Of a stretch of 64,000 bases of DNA, positions 43,976 to 53,370 are shown piece after piece. How positions within the stretch are numbered: the first letter of the stretch is position 1; the number at the start of each line of letters is the position of its first letter. Under the pieces are notes generated by a model. That model was not told where the DNA came from. It made no database searches and saw nothing but the letters and a program-made list of their open reading frames with translations. Location of the stretch: NCBI GenBank assembly GCA_900544675.1, contig UQVZ01000005.1, positions 1 to 64,000 on the forward strand. The letters run 5' to 3'. This DNA comes from an uncultured Bacteroides sp. GTDB lineage: Bacteria; Bacteroidota; Bacteroidia; Bacteroidales; Bacteroidaceae. The position numbers and the translations under genes were made by a program.

Positions 43976-44021
43976 ATATCATTATCTTTCAATATGTTAT
44001 CAGAAACGGTTAGACAATCAC

Positions 44022-46331
44022 TTAGCTCATTCCAAGTAGTTCCTTGACCATATCCTCTACCTCCTGATTAACCCGTTTGAAATTGCGGTTGAGCAGAATT
44101 TCCTTCTCCCTGTCGTTCTTGAACTCGTAGATTTTGGGCAGCGGCACGTAGTGTTCCTCCTCGTCCTTAATCTTCTTCATGTCGAAGTGCGTCTTGCAGA
44201 AATACTTGGTGGTCTTGAACTCCTCCGACTGTTCGATGTCGAACTTCTCCAACATACTCTCGTCCGTGGCGGTGAAGTCGCGCGCCGCCTGTCCGGCCAG
44301 CCATCCGGTGGCCATGTCCGCTATCTTCGCCGCCGGAACGAGGTAGTCCATCTTCTCTGATATGGTGGTGGACACCTTCTGGTCGTTGATGGATATGGAG
44401 CGCGAGGTCTGCTTGGCCTTGCCGAACACGTCGTTCTGCGCCCATTCCAGCGTCTCCTTGTTACGGGCAGCCCCCATGAAGATGTTGCCGCACGTGGTGA
44501 TGATTTTCTGCATCCCCACCTTGCCGTAGTCCGCCTCCAGTTGTGGAAGTTCCTGAAAACCTAATGTCACGGCCACCTTGTTGGAGCGTGCCGTACCGAT
44601 AAGTCGGTCAATCTTGTGGAAGTACAGCGTGGGCAGCTCGTCCACGATGATGCTCACCGGGATGTTCCCCTTGGAGTTCACCCGGGTTATCAGGCGGTTC
44701 AGCACAAGGGCGTTGAGCGAGCCGATGACCTGCTCCTTTTCCGGGTCGTTGGCTATCACGAGATAACTCGGATGCTCCCTGTCGGAAATCTTCAGGTCGA
44801 AGTCGTCTCCGGTGAACACCCAATAGGCTTCCGGCGACACGAGCCTTGCGGCGTTGACGCGGAGCGTGCCCACCATTCCTTCCAGCTGGTCGTTGGCCTT
44901 GTTCTCGTAGGCACTCTTGAACGGCGCCATGAGCGAGGCTATCTTATCGTCCTGCATGAGGATGTTGAACACCTGGTCGTATGGCCTACCCAGAAAAGAG
45001 AGCACGTGCGGCATATCCGAATATTCCCCCGTAATGGTGTCCGGTTCCACCTCGTTGCCGTCCTTGTCCTCATACCAGCAGCGGTCGATACGTATCAGCT
45101 TCCCTGTGCGGTCTTTGTAGCTGTAACCGTTCAAGTCTACGAACATCCTATCTTCGTCAGTGGAGACGTCATTACCTTTTTCGTCCACAAAATCCAGCAC
45201 TACGTTGCCGTCCTTGTCAATGGCATTGAAGTCGTCCCAATTTCTGATGACGATTTCCAGCTTCTTTCCCTCGTGTAGGATGAAGCGCCTGAGCTTCCTG
45301 CCGTCCTTGAAGCCTACGGGGTGGAAGTTTACGAAGAAGTAGATGATGGCCGCGAGGAAGTTCTCCGCCGAGTTGGTGAAGAACGCCTCTGAGCCTCCCT
45401 TCTTCTCGCCGCCGCCCTTGTTGAGCGATGCCAGCAGGGTAGCCGCCGTTTCCGAAGCCGCCGCAAGGTCGGGGATGTACTTCCGCTGTATGGGATTGAT
45501 GCGGTCGGAATACTCCACATCGGTAAAGTTGATGGTGCGGAAACCGCAGTTGGCAGGCAGCCTGCCGGCCTTCCGGTTCTTGCAGAACTGGTAGAAGAGC
45601 GTCTTGGCAAGCGTGGGGTACTTGAAGTCATAGACCATCATGGCGAACCCCTTGGCGGCGTGCTGCCGGATGAACGGGTCAATGACACCGAAGGACTTTC
45701 CAGAACCGGGCGTTCCCAACACGATTGTCCCACGGAACGGGTTGATGATGTTTATCCATCCCTTGTGCATCTTCCGTTTCCAATAGTATATCATGGGGAT
45801 GTTCACTGAATAGTCATTGGCGACAAGATTCTCCGACTGTTGAAACGATTCGTTCTCGAAGTTGAAGCGGTCTTCGCCCACCTTGTTGTTGTAATACTTG
45901 GCGATGCCGTCCAGCCCCTGGTGTACCAGCATGGTGCCCACCACCGAACAGAGAGCGTACAGGATGCGGTTGGCAGGGAAACCGAACCAGCTGATGCCGA
46001 AATACATCCCGTGGAACACGAAGCACAGCCCGACAAGGGTCAACCCGGCCAGCACGGGATAGACCACCATCGTGCGCACATTGAACTTCAACGCCTTCTT
46101 CGCCTTGGTGCCGATACAGACGATGCAGATGCACACCAGCTCCGCCACCTTGCAGCCCGATACGGTGTTGAATACCTTGAAACGCCCCAACAGATCGAGA
46201 ATGAACTGCGTGATGCGGTTGTCCGCCGTGACAGGCAGGTTCATCACAATCTCTATAATCAGGAAGATGTAAATGCAACTGCGGAAATAGTTGTACATCT
46301 GCTGCTGTTCCCTTGTCTCTTCAAATGCCAT
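44022..46331 (-). CDS. VirD4/TraG-type coupling protein (MobC of Bacteroides nomenclature)
   Basis: A 769-residue coupling ATPase that brings the relaxase-bound strand to the secretion channel. N-terminal membrane segments (residues ~10-140) anchor it in the inner membrane. Walker A GTPGSGKS lies near 208-215 and a Walker B-like VSIIVDELPTLYF near 558-570, with LIGTARSNKVAVTLGFQELPQ after it. The region ~325-420 (between FFVNFHP and YSDMPHVL) looks like an insertion relative to compact VirD4 proteins. It follows traO by 24 bp. Some Bacteroides papers call this MobC; it is distinct from TraG (VirB4-type) at 53358. Confidence 0.92.
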   Translation of the reverse strand: MAFEETREQQQMYNYFRSCIYIFLIIEIVMNLPVTADNRITQFILDLLGRFKVFNTVSGCKVAELVCICIVCIGTKAKKALKFNVRTMVVYPVLAGLTLVGLCFVFHGMYFGISWFGFPANRILYALCSVVGTMLVHQGLDGIAKYYNNKVGEDRFNFENESFQQSENLVANDYSVNIPMIYYWKRKMHKGWINIINPFRGTIVLGTPGSGKSFGVIDPFIRQHAAKGFAMMVYDFKYPTLAKTLFYQFCKNRKAGRLPANCGFRTINFTDVEYSDRINPIQRKYIPDLAAASETAATLLASLNKGGGEKKGGSEAFFTNSAENFLAAIIYFFVNFHPVGFKDGRKLRRFILHEGKKLEIVIRNWDDFNAIDKDGNVVLDFVDEKGNDVSTDEDRMFVDLNGYSYKDRTGKLIRIDRCWYEDKDGNEVEPDTITGEYSDMPHVLSFLGRPYDQVFNILMQDDKIASLMAPFKSAYENKANDQLEGMVGTLRVNAARLVSPEAYWVFTGDDFDLKISDREHPSYLVIANDPEKEQVIGSLNALVLNRLITRVNSKGNIPVSIIVDELPTLYFHKIDRLIGTARSNKVAVTLGFQELPQLEADYGKVGMQKIITTCGNIFMGAARNKETLEWAQNDVFGKAKQTSRSISINDQKVSTTISEKMDYLVPAAKIADMATGWLAGQAARDFTATDESMLEKFDIEQSEEFKTTKYFCKTHFDMKKIKDEEEHYVPLPKIYEFKNDREKEILLNRNFKRVNQEVEDMVKELLGMS

Positions 46332-46355
46332 GCCTTCTGTTTTGTTTACAAGTGG

Positions 46356-46823
46356 TTAAAAAGGAATTCTCATTCCAAGCAACAACCCGTTGCGGAACGT
46401 GTCGCCGTGCAGGAAGTTCACGTTGTTCTTCTGTATCAGGGCGAACTCCCAGCCGTTACGGAATACATAGCTGTATTCAAACCCTCCCTCCAATCCGATG
46501 AAGAACCGTTTTTGCACCGCACCGAACTGCGGGCCGAAGCGGAAAAGCAGCATACCGTTCTTATAGCGCACCAGCCGGTGCTTGTAGACGATGCCGCCGT
46601 CCCAATAGTAGCCTTTCCAGAAATCCTTTTCCTGCCAATGGGTGCCGGCCTCGCCGTACAGTTCCACGGCATTCCCGTATGACAACGGACGCTCGTAGCC
46701 GATTGTTGCGTTCAGGGTGGACGGGAACAGGAAGCCGGCGTTTACCGCCAGCTTGCCGTCCTGTGCGGATGCGCCAATGGAAACGGCCGCACAGCATAAG
46801 GTAATCAGAAACTTCTTCATCAT
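46356..46823 (-). CDS. traO: Conjugal transfer protein TraO
   Basis: A 155-residue exported protein: signal peptide in residues 1-20 (ending GASA-QD), then an amphipathic beta pattern (GFLFPSTLNATIGYERPL; GMLLFRFGPQFG; FIGLEGGFEYSYVF) suggesting an outer-membrane barrel, as in the Bacteroides TraO family. It overlaps traN by 4 bp. TraO probably forms part of the outer-membrane pore of the conjugation apparatus. Confidence 0.85.
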   Translation of the reverse strand: MMKKFLITLCCAAVSIGASAQDGKLAVNAGFLFPSTLNATIGYERPLSYGNAVELYGEAGTHWQEKDFWKGYYWDGGIVYKHRLVRYKNGMLLFRFGPQFGAVQKRFFIGLEGGFEYSYVFRNGWEFALIQKNNVNFLHGDTFRNGLLLGMRIPF

Positions 46824-47704
46824 TTGTCAGAATAAGAGATGTAGTAATAAGGATAGTAGGCAGCGTCCTTCAGGATGTCGGCATCGAAGCCGTCCGCATG
46901 GAGGATGTCCTCGTATTCGAGGGTCAGCACGATGACCCGTCCGCTGATCTGGTTCTCGGATATTTCAATGCGCAACACCTTCTCGTCGGGGAAGGTCAGC
47001 TTGGGCAGCACCATCACGTTGCGGTAGTCCTTTTTGAACTTCCTCGTGGAGTTGAGCGTGAACACGGGCGACAGCTCAATGGTCTGCGAGTTGGTCGCCT
47101 TGGTTTCCTTCTTGTCCGTGAGCTTCACGCGGATTTCCTCGATGTCGTAGGGAATCTTCGTTTTGTTGCGCAGCGAAAAGTCGATGAAGAAGTAATCCCC
47201 GACGGCGTAGATGTTGTTGACCGTGGCCTTCATCCCGTGCGCCCTCGTCACGATCTGGTTGTACTTGCGCCTGCTGCCGTACACCGCCCACGCATAGCGT
47301 GCCATCTCGGACATGGGCATGGTGACTTCTGGGTTGATGTAGGACTGCGTGTGGGTGTACGGCACCTCGAAGATGGCGGCCGCCTGTCCTGGCTCTTCGG
47401 TATAAAGGACGTCATATTGCGCGATGTGTCTTTCCCCGATGAGCGTGATGGTGCCCAGCAGCTCGTTCTCCGTGTAGCCGCCGGACTGTATGGAATCACC
47501 CTCATCATGGTACGGCTTGATGCGGACGATGTTGTCCGTACACTGATTCCCGGCAATCTTCGGGGTGGAGATGTCCACCAGCTTGATGGGTTCGGGCATG
47601 ACGATGTGTGTGGTCACATCCCGGTTGACATAGATTTTCTCGTTGGCGTAGGCGGCCATGCCCACGGCACAGAGCAAAGTCAGTAAGATGGTTCTTGCTT
47701 TCAT
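46820..47704 (-). CDS. traN: Conjugal transfer protein TraN (DUF4138)
   Basis: A 294-residue exported protein. The ATG at 47704 starts a proper signal peptide (ARTILLTLLCAVGMAAYA); the frame extends further upstream but through non-conserved sequence overlapping traM. The mature part (EKIYVNRDVTTHIVMPEPIK; DVLYTEEPGQAAAIFEV; YFFIDFSLRNKTKIPYDIEEI) matches the Bacteroides TraN family, a VirB9-like component of the envelope-spanning core. It overlaps traO by 4 bp and follows traM by 31 bp. Confidence 0.87.
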   Translation of the reverse strand: MKARTILLTLLCAVGMAAYANEKIYVNRDVTTHIVMPEPIKLVDISTPKIAGNQCTDNIVRIKPYHDEGDSIQSGGYTENELLGTITLIGERHIAQYDVLYTEEPGQAAAIFEVPYTHTQSYINPEVTMPMSEMARYAWAVYGSRRKYNQIVTRAHGMKATVNNIYAVGDYFFIDFSLRNKTKIPYDIEEIRVKLTDKKETKATNSQTIELSPVFTLNSTRKFKKDYRNVMVLPKLTFPDEKVLRIEISENQISGRVIVLTLEYEDILHADGFDADILKDAAYYPYYYISYSDK

Positions 47705-47735
47705 ATATAAGTATGTATTTGTTTTCAAATCATGT

Positions 47736-48950
47736 TTACCTTGCATCGTCCGAGTTGATGAGGTAGACGATGGTGTTGTACTTGATTTTCGCCTTGTTCT
47801 TCCGTATGTTGGACGACAGGGCGGATGTGGCGGAGTTGTACATGTTCTGCAGGGCCTGCAATGCAACGGCCTCGCCGGATATTCCTGAGCCGTAGCCGCC
47901 GTCGGACTCTATGTTGATGTCCTGCTGCACCACGTTGGAGCTAGCGTCCTTCACGAAATCGCGGAACGAGGATTCGGGCACGTAGAAGCCCTCCATGCCG
48001 TCGTTGTCGAATACGGACAGCTTGACCTTGATGAACTTGTCCCCGGCAAGTATGCTGGTGATGGTAGCCTTCACTCGCTGGCTGGAGAATCCCGTCACCG
48101 TGCCGTAGAGGTAAGTGCCTTTCCTTAACTTGGTGCCGCTCACCGTCACGTCGTCAAGCAGCTTGAAGCGCAGGCGCGTGCCTTCCTTGGCCTTGGTGGT
48201 CTGGTCTATCATGGCGCGTATCAGCCTGGCTTCCGCCGTACCGTCGGGAGCGGCCACCGTATGGAACTTGTCCGCATTGGTGTCGGCAGACTTGATGACA
48301 AGGTTCGGGCGGTTTCGTTCCGCCTCTTCCTTGCGGATTCTCGCCAGCGAGTCGGCACGCTGCCTTTTGGCCGCCTCTTCCGCTTCCGGGTCGCCGAACC
48401 CAAGGCCGCGCCCGATGGCCTTCTGCCTCTCGAAGCTGCGGCGTTGGATTTCCTCCAGGTCACGGGCGAAGTCGTCCTGCGAAGTGTAGCCCATGCCACT
48501 GCTTCCATCAGACATACGGGCTGAAGGTGCATTGTTGCCATAGGCGTATGAATTGATGTGCCGCCTGGACTCCGCCAGCGAGCGTTCCAGTTCCTCCATT
48601 TCCTGCTGCCTACGGATGCGCTCTGCTTCCGCTGCGTCCAGTCCGTCCAGTTCCTCCTCGCTGTAGCCGTGTCCCGGCTCCTCTTTCTCCTCCTTTTCCT
48701 CGCCGATGCCGCCCACGGCGGTAAAGGCGTCCTCGTCGCCGAAGCGGCGCGACATCTCGTACATCTTGTCCCCTGTTTCCTCTGCGTGTGCTTCGGGTAG
48801 TTCCGTGTTGATGCGGTCAGTGGCCACGGCCTGTTCCGGCTCTCCGCCTCCCCCGAAGGTCTGCATCACGAAATACACCAGGGCGCACAGCGGTATGAAG
48901 ATGACGGCCGGGAAGATGTACTTGGGTTGTTTGAAATTGACTTTAATCAT
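47736..48950 (-). CDS. traM: Conjugal transfer protein TraM (VirB10-like)
   Basis: A 404-residue protein with one N-terminal membrane anchor (IFPAVIFIPLCALVYFVMQTF, residues ~12-32), a long charged, Glu/Arg-rich periplasmic linker (~60-200) and a C-terminal beta domain (TRLRFKLLDDVTVSGTKLRKGTYLYGTVTGF). This layout is that of the TraM/VirB10 scaffold protein that links inner and outer membranes. Its start overlaps the end of the preceding gene by 8 bp. Confidence 0.88.
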   Translation of the reverse strand: MIKVNFKQPKYIFPAVIFIPLCALVYFVMQTFGGGGEPEQAVATDRINTELPEAHAEETGDKMYEMSRRFGDEDAFTAVGGIGEEKEEKEEPGHGYSEEELDGLDAAEAERIRRQQEMEELERSLAESRRHINSYAYGNNAPSARMSDGSSGMGYTSQDDFARDLEEIQRRSFERQKAIGRGLGFGDPEAEEAAKRQRADSLARIRKEEAERNRPNLVIKSADTNADKFHTVAAPDGTAEARLIRAMIDQTTKAKEGTRLRFKLLDDVTVSGTKLRKGTYLYGTVTGFSSQRVKATITSILAGDKFIKVKLSVFDNDGMEGFYVPESSFRDFVKDASSNVVQQDINIESDGGYGSGISGEAVALQALQNMYNSATSALSSNIRKNKAKIKYNTIVYLINSDDAR

Positions 48951-49440
48951 GTTCTCCGTTATTGATGAATTTTACAATGTTCTCCAGCCGCCTGTACTGC
49001 CTGACAATCCGCAGGGAGTCACCGTGCGTTTTCCGAGGCATGGCTATCAGGGAGTCAAGTTCCCGTCGGATGGCCCGTCCGCTGTCCGCCAGCTCCTGTA
49101 TCGTGGCACGGTGCAGGCCTTTGTTCGACTGTATGGTGCGGAAGCCTTGGAACAAGGGTTCCATATTGGCAATGACGCCGATGCCGTGTGCGTTGTCCGT
49201 CTCGTCCGGCTTGCTATTGTTCATGATAAGGGAGCATACCAGCAAGAGCGACAATGTTCCCGTAACACAGGCAAAAGTCCTTTTCGGATGCTTCCGGGCC
49301 CAGATGTTCGCCAGACGGATGCGACCGACCAAGCGGAGCCTTTCCCCGGCCTTGCCCAATTTGGGCTGCAGCCATGTGCGGATTTGCAGGTGCGTCCTTA
49401 GCCTGCTTTCCCGAAGTTTCTTTCTGATTCTCATATCCAA
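48943..49440 (-). CDS. TraL-position single-pass membrane protein
   Basis: A 165-residue basic protein with one membrane segment (TFACVTGTLSLLLVCSLIM, about residues 54-72), so the N-terminus is cytoplasmic and the rest periplasmic. It sits between traK and traM, the place of traL in Bacteroides tra operons. No catalytic motif is visible. It overlaps traM by 8 bp. The symbol is left blank because family identity could not be confirmed by motif. Confidence 0.75.
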   Translation of the reverse strand: MDMRIRKKLRESRLRTHLQIRTWLQPKLGKAGERLRLVGRIRLANIWARKHPKRTFACVTGTLSLLLVCSLIMNNSKPDETDNAHGIGVIANMEPLFQGFRTIQSNKGLHRATIQELADSGRAIRRELDSLIAMPRKTHGDSLRIVRQYRRLENIVKFINNGEHD

Positions 49441-49447
49441 ATTACAT

Positions 49448-50044
49448 TTAGTAGTCCAAATCCTTGTTTTCGAGCGTCCTCCAGTTGGTAATCAGCAATC
49501 CGTGGGGATTGTTCCGCGTCCTTGGCACGGACTCGACATATCCGGTCGTGACCAAAGAACGCTTCAGGTCACGGGTGCGCCGCTTGATGAGCTGCGTACC
49601 GTAGTAGGTGAACTTCCGTTCCTGTTCGTCGAAGTCGATGGAATCGCACATGACGGTGCAGACCGCCGACGAGGAGATGATGTCGGAATAAAAGCCGTTC
49701 TCGTCCATCGCCTGCTTTTGCTTCAACGCCGTGCCGTCCGCCATGTACATGGCCTTGCCGAGCGTCCACTTGATGTAGTCGTTGTCGGGCGGCAGGTTGA
49801 AGAAATACTGATGGAAGAGCTGGATGTGCGCCTGGGCCTCCATCGTGAAATTAGCCTCCAGCTGCGCGCGCTCGGCGAGGAACGGGATGTCGCCGTCCAA
49901 TATGTATATCTGCTCCCTTTCCTTGTTTACGAGGGAGATGCAGCACCATACGGTGAAGCCGCAGATGACGGCGCATCCGCCTATGGTGGCCAGCACCGTC
50001 ACCATGGCGAGCCTTGTTTTCTGTGCCAGTGATTCTATGAGCAT
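49448..50044 (-). CDS. traK: Conjugal transfer protein TraK (VirB8-like)
   Basis: A 198-residue bitopic membrane protein with a hydrophobic segment at about 14-37 (MVTVLATIGGCAVICGFTVW) and a periplasmic domain (IYILDGDIPFLAERAQ; HIQLFHQYFFNLPPDNDYIKW; TRDLKRSLVTTGYVE). This is the Bacteroides TraK family, equivalent to VirB8, which helps assemble the channel. It follows traJ by 20 bp. Confidence 0.88.
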   Translation of the reverse strand: MLIESLAQKTRLAMVTVLATIGGCAVICGFTVWCCISLVNKEREQIYILDGDIPFLAERAQLEANFTMEAQAHIQLFHQYFFNLPPDNDYIKWTLGKAMYMADGTALKQKQAMDENGFYSDIISSSAVCTVMCDSIDFDEQERKFTYYGTQLIKRRTRDLKRSLVTTGYVESVPRTRNNPHGLLITNWRTLENKDLDY

Positions 50045-50064
50045 ATTTCTTTATTTTTATGATT

Positions 50065-51183
50065 TTATCTTCCTGATTTGGGCTTGACCATGGAAACCGC
50101 GCCCCCGGCCACCGAACCGGCCGCACCTCCTGCCATGGAAGCGATGCCCGTCGCCGTGGAGCCTGCCGCCGTGGCCGCGCCCGAACTTACGCCGCCGGGG
50201 ATGAGCCACGAGGCCACTTCCGGGACGAAACGTATAATGTACGCGCCGACCAGCATTCCCATGGCGTACATGCAGTTGGAGCCGATGCCCTGCAGCCCCA
50301 ACGCGCCTATCTGCGACCACGAATTGACCGAACCGTGAAGCAGGTGGTCGTAGGCCACCAAATCCTGTTGCAGGTTGTAAAGCAGGATGAAGTCAACGTA
50401 GTACAGGCACATGTAGGTCACGAAGCCCCACAGCGAGAGGGAAAGGAACTTGGACATCCACTGGCTCCACGCCGAGTTCCACGGCGGGGCGAGGGACAGG
50501 GCGAACATGATGGGGCAGAATATCATCATGATGGCCATGAAGATGCGCTGCGCCACGAGGATGCCGTAGTAGGACATCTGGAAAATCAGCTCTCCCACGA
50601 AGCGGATGACATCGTTTATCCATTCGCTGACCTTGGTCTCCGTGGCCACCACCGCCCGTTGGGCGTAGTTGTTGATGGTGTTGCCAAGGTTCTCCACGTT
50701 GTAGATGAGTTTGTCCCACCATGCGGCGTCCTGTCCGATGGCGGCCACCTGCTGCGCGGTTGCGATGGAATCCTGTACGGTGCGCAGCCGGTCAAGGTAC
50801 TCGCTTTGTTTTTGAGCCACCTTCAGCTCGAAGGCGGCCACCTCCTTGTTCTTGGCCTGCGCCATCGCCTTGCTCGCGCTTTCAAGTCCCTTGCCGGGCA
50901 CCTGCAGGGCGTCACATATCCACGAGGAGGAAGAGATGCAGATGGAGATGCCGACGATGCGGAGGAGCTTCATCACGTCCATGCCGCGCCGTCCGAGCAT
51001 CATCATCCAGCACTCGTAGGAACCCACGCAGAGGGCGAGCAGCAGCCCGATGATACGGGCCAGTCCCACCGCGTCGCCCAGCACGGCCACGTTGGGGAAC
51101 GTCTCCATGGCGACAAGGAGCTTGTCTAGGCTCTCGTCGATGGCCGGAAGGCCTATGGTCAATAAAACAGCAGACAGTTGCAT
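50065..51183 (-). CDS. traJ: Conjugal transfer protein TraJ (VirB6-like)
   Basis: A 372-residue polytopic inner-membrane protein. It has many hydrophobic stretches (LARIIGLLLALCVGSYECWMM; ILVAQRIFMAIMMIFCPIMFALSLA; FLSLSLWGFVTYMCLYYVDFILL) and a Gly/Ala/Ser-rich C-terminus (GAATAAGSTATGIASMAGGA). This matches the TraJ family, the VirB6-type translocon core. An amphipathic central loop (~120-180) is predicted to be periplasmic. It follows the preceding gene by 39 bp. Confidence 0.88.
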   Translation of the reverse strand: MQLSAVLLTIGLPAIDESLDKLLVAMETFPNVAVLGDAVGLARIIGLLLALCVGSYECWMMMLGRRGMDVMKLLRIVGISICISSSSWICDALQVPGKGLESASKAMAQAKNKEVAAFELKVAQKQSEYLDRLRTVQDSIATAQQVAAIGQDAAWWDKLIYNVENLGNTINNYAQRAVVATETKVSEWINDVIRFVGELIFQMSYYGILVAQRIFMAIMMIFCPIMFALSLAPPWNSAWSQWMSKFLSLSLWGFVTYMCLYYVDFILLYNLQQDLVAYDHLLHGSVNSWSQIGALGLQGIGSNCMYAMGMLVGAYIIRFVPEVASWLIPGGVSSGAATAAGSTATGIASMAGGAAGSVAGGAVSMVKPKSGR

Positions 51184-51222
51184 AATCGTATTCTTATCTT
51201 CATGTAATACATTTTATTAATT

Positions 51223-51900
51223 CTAATAATGTGTGGCGGCCACGGCGCAGAGGTTGGCGGTCTGTTTCACGAGTGCCTCCATCTTTCCTTTGGCTTCTTC
51301 GTAGGCTTGCTGCCGCTTGGCGTTCTCCAGTCCGTAGCCCACGCCCGTCTTGCGGATATAGGCAATACCTGCGCAAAGGATTTCATTCTGCCTGCCCAGT
51401 TCGTCCACCTGCGGCTTCAACTTTCCGCCGCTTTTCGTCATGCAATAGAGCAGGCCGTCGGTGATGCAGTCCTGCATCCGGTTGAACTCGTCCTTGTAGG
51501 CCGGATAGACCAGGTCAACGGCGCGGTCGGCCTCCCGGACAAGCTCCTCCTTGTACAGCTCTTCCACATATTTGCGTTCTTCCTCCACCTTCTCCAGCTT
51601 CTGCCGCTGGGTCTCCTCGGATATGACCCGTGTGGGCATGATGCGTTTGATGTTCGACTTGGATTCCTTGAAGCGGACACGGAAGCCGGACTTGAAGCCC
51701 GCCCATTTCCAATACATTTCCGCGCCGGAGTAACCCTTGTGCAGGAAATAATAGTACCAGTCGGGCGCGAAGTCCCACGGCCCGTTCTCCATGGACTGCC
51801 ACTGTTTCTTCTTCTCGTTGTCACGGACGGGCACTTGTGCTTCCGCCACAACCGGGGCGAAGACTACACACAGCAATAATATGGCCTCTTTAACTTTCAT
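51223..51900 (-). CDS. Secreted tra-operon protein, function unknown
   Basis: A 225-residue exported protein: signal peptide in residues 1-21 (ending AEA-QV), then aromatic-rich sequence (DFAPDWYYYFLHKGYSGAEMYW) and long charged helices (ETQRQKLEKVEEERKYVEELYK). Three cysteines occur in the C-terminal half. Its position just before traJ and overlapping the previous gene by 11 bp shows that it belongs to the transfer apparatus. No catalytic motif is visible. Confidence 0.78.
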   Translation of the reverse strand: MKVKEAILLLCVVFAPVVAEAQVPVRDNEKKKQWQSMENGPWDFAPDWYYYFLHKGYSGAEMYWKWAGFKSGFRVRFKESKSNIKRIMPTRVISEETQRQKLEKVEEERKYVEELYKEELVREADRAVDLVYPAYKDEFNRMQDCITDGLLYCMTKSGGKLKPQVDELGRQNEILCAGIAYIRKTGVGYGLENAKRQQAYEEAKGKMEALVKQTANLCAVAATHY

Positions 51901-52612
51901 ATCCTTTGTTCCATTTGTCTATTATCGTTTTCGCTATCTCGTCCTTGACCTCGGAGTTCAGTATCTCCCAGATGTAATCCGGCTTCCATCCGCAGTCGGT
52001 AATGAGGTAGCAGTACAGGTTCGCGTTGTCGATGATGTACCTCGCCCTGTCGATGGTGGTTTTCAGCGTCATCACCAGGTTCAGCTTCTCGTCCATGGAA
52101 GCCTTCATCAGGTTGATGCCGGAAGCGGCCACCGACGCATAAAGCTTGTAGCAGTGCTTCACTTCCCTCGATATGGCCAGGTTGGCGTCGGCATAGTACC
52201 ACGCCACGAAGGGCTTCTTGCTGACATGGCCGAACGTGTTGGAGGTGAAGTCCTTGTATTCCTTCACCAACCGGTACAGCGCGTTGGCCGTGGAAGAGAT
52301 GGCGCCTGCCAGCACTAAGTAGGAATGGGCATTGTCCAGCTTGGTGTTCAGGGTGGTGCGCACGTCGTTGAACTTGCCGGCCCCCTTGGTGAGGAGCGAC
52401 TGCTCGCCGAAGCTGGCGGCCACACGCCGCATGGCCTTGTCCTCGTCCTTCTTGACGGCCTTGTGCAAGGCAATCAGGGCCTCGATGGTCGGGAGGTCTT
52501 TGGGGATGACTCCGGCCGATACCCTGACGGGAAGCGACAGGACGGCGATTGCCATAAAGGCGGCAACAAAAAACGCCCTGTAATTTCCTATACCTTTTAT
52601 ATTATAGTCCAT
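51890..52612 (-). CDS. Secreted helical tra-operon protein, function unknown
   Basis: A 240-residue protein from the ATG at 52612 (MDYNIKGIGNYRAFFVAAF), which places a signal peptide at the N-terminus (ending VSA-GV); an ATG at 52660 would put extra residues before it. The mature part is mostly helical (IEALIALHKAVKKDEDKAMRRV; LVLAGAISSTANALYRLVKEY). It overlaps the next gene by 11 bp and sits 17 bp after the VirB5-like gene, so these three secreted proteins form a block between traG and traJ. Confidence 0.78.
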   Translation of the reverse strand: MDYNIKGIGNYRAFFVAAFMAIAVLSLPVRVSAGVIPKDLPTIEALIALHKAVKKDEDKAMRRVAASFGEQSLLTKGAGKFNDVRTTLNTKLDNAHSYLVLAGAISSTANALYRLVKEYKDFTSNTFGHVSKKPFVAWYYADANLAISREVKHCYKLYASVAASGINLMKASMDEKLNLVMTLKTTIDRARYIIDNANLYCYLITDCGWKPDYIWEILNSEVKDEIAKTIIDKWNKGYES

Positions 52613-52629
52613 GGCTCTTGTTGTCTGGT

Positions 52630-53370
52630 TCAGTAATTGGAAGCTACAAGCCCGTTCCATGACTGGACAAGGCTACCGACACGGTTCTTCATGGTCACCA
52701 CGTTTGCCCAGCCCTCCGGGTCGATGGCAAAGAAGAGGTCGTCCGCTGTGGCATACTGTGCCATGAGCATCATTCCCTCCACCTTGTAGCGTATCTTCGT
52801 AAGGTCAGTATATATGCGATTGGCCAGGGTCAGCCGCTCGTAGCGGTCGAGCAGGTTGTACCCGTCGCTTTTCCTCTCCGCCGTGGCTTCCCCTTTGAGC
52901 GGGTTCTGCACCCTGGCGTTGTTCACGATGTTCACGAAGTCGCCCACCAGTTGTTGGGTCTCGGCTACGAGGTTGCCGAGTTCATTGAGGCAAAGCAGCT
53001 TGTTCGTAAACTTCGCCCTGCCCACCGTTTCAATAAGTTCCGGCACGTCTTTGAGGATATCGAAGGCGCAACTTCCGATTTCCTTGTAGTAAAGACTCTC
53101 CGTACCGAAACCGGAGATGTTTTCCATCGAGAGCTTGTACAGCTCCTTGATGGTGGCCATGCTCACGGTGTAGAGTTCCACCTTCTGCTTCTTGGAGGCG
53201 ATGGAGTCCAGCCGTTGGTTGTGCTGCCCCTCGATGAGCTTCTGCGAGGCCAGGTTGGCGCCCACCGTTGCGATGCAGTTACGGTCTATGACGATGCGCC
53301 ATCCGGCAAACGTGGGGGCGGACGCGGCAAACAGGAATGTTCCTAACAATATGTTTTTCAGCTTTCCCAT
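52630..53370 (-). CDS. Secreted VirB5/TrbJ-like tra-operon protein
   Basis: A 246-residue exported protein: signal peptide in residues 1-22 (ending TFA-GW), then coiled-coil-rich sequence (NQRLDSIASKKQKVELYTVSM) and a C-terminal DPEGWANVVTMKN segment shared with the paralogue at 33451-34188. Coiled-coil secreted proteins next to the VirB4-type ATPase are usually pilus or pilus-tip components (VirB5/TrbJ); this assignment is inferred from position. It overlaps traG by 13 bp. Confidence 0.78.
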   Translation of the reverse strand: MGKLKNILLGTFLFAASAPTFAGWRIVIDRNCIATVGANLASQKLIEGQHNQRLDSIASKKQKVELYTVSMATIKELYKLSMENISGFGTESLYYKEIGSCAFDILKDVPELIETVGRAKFTNKLLCLNELGNLVAETQQLVGDFVNIVNNARVQNPLKGEATAERKSDGYNLLDRYERLTLANRIYTDLTKIRYKVEGMMLMAQYATADDLFFAIDPEGWANVVTMKNRVGSLVQSWNGLVASNY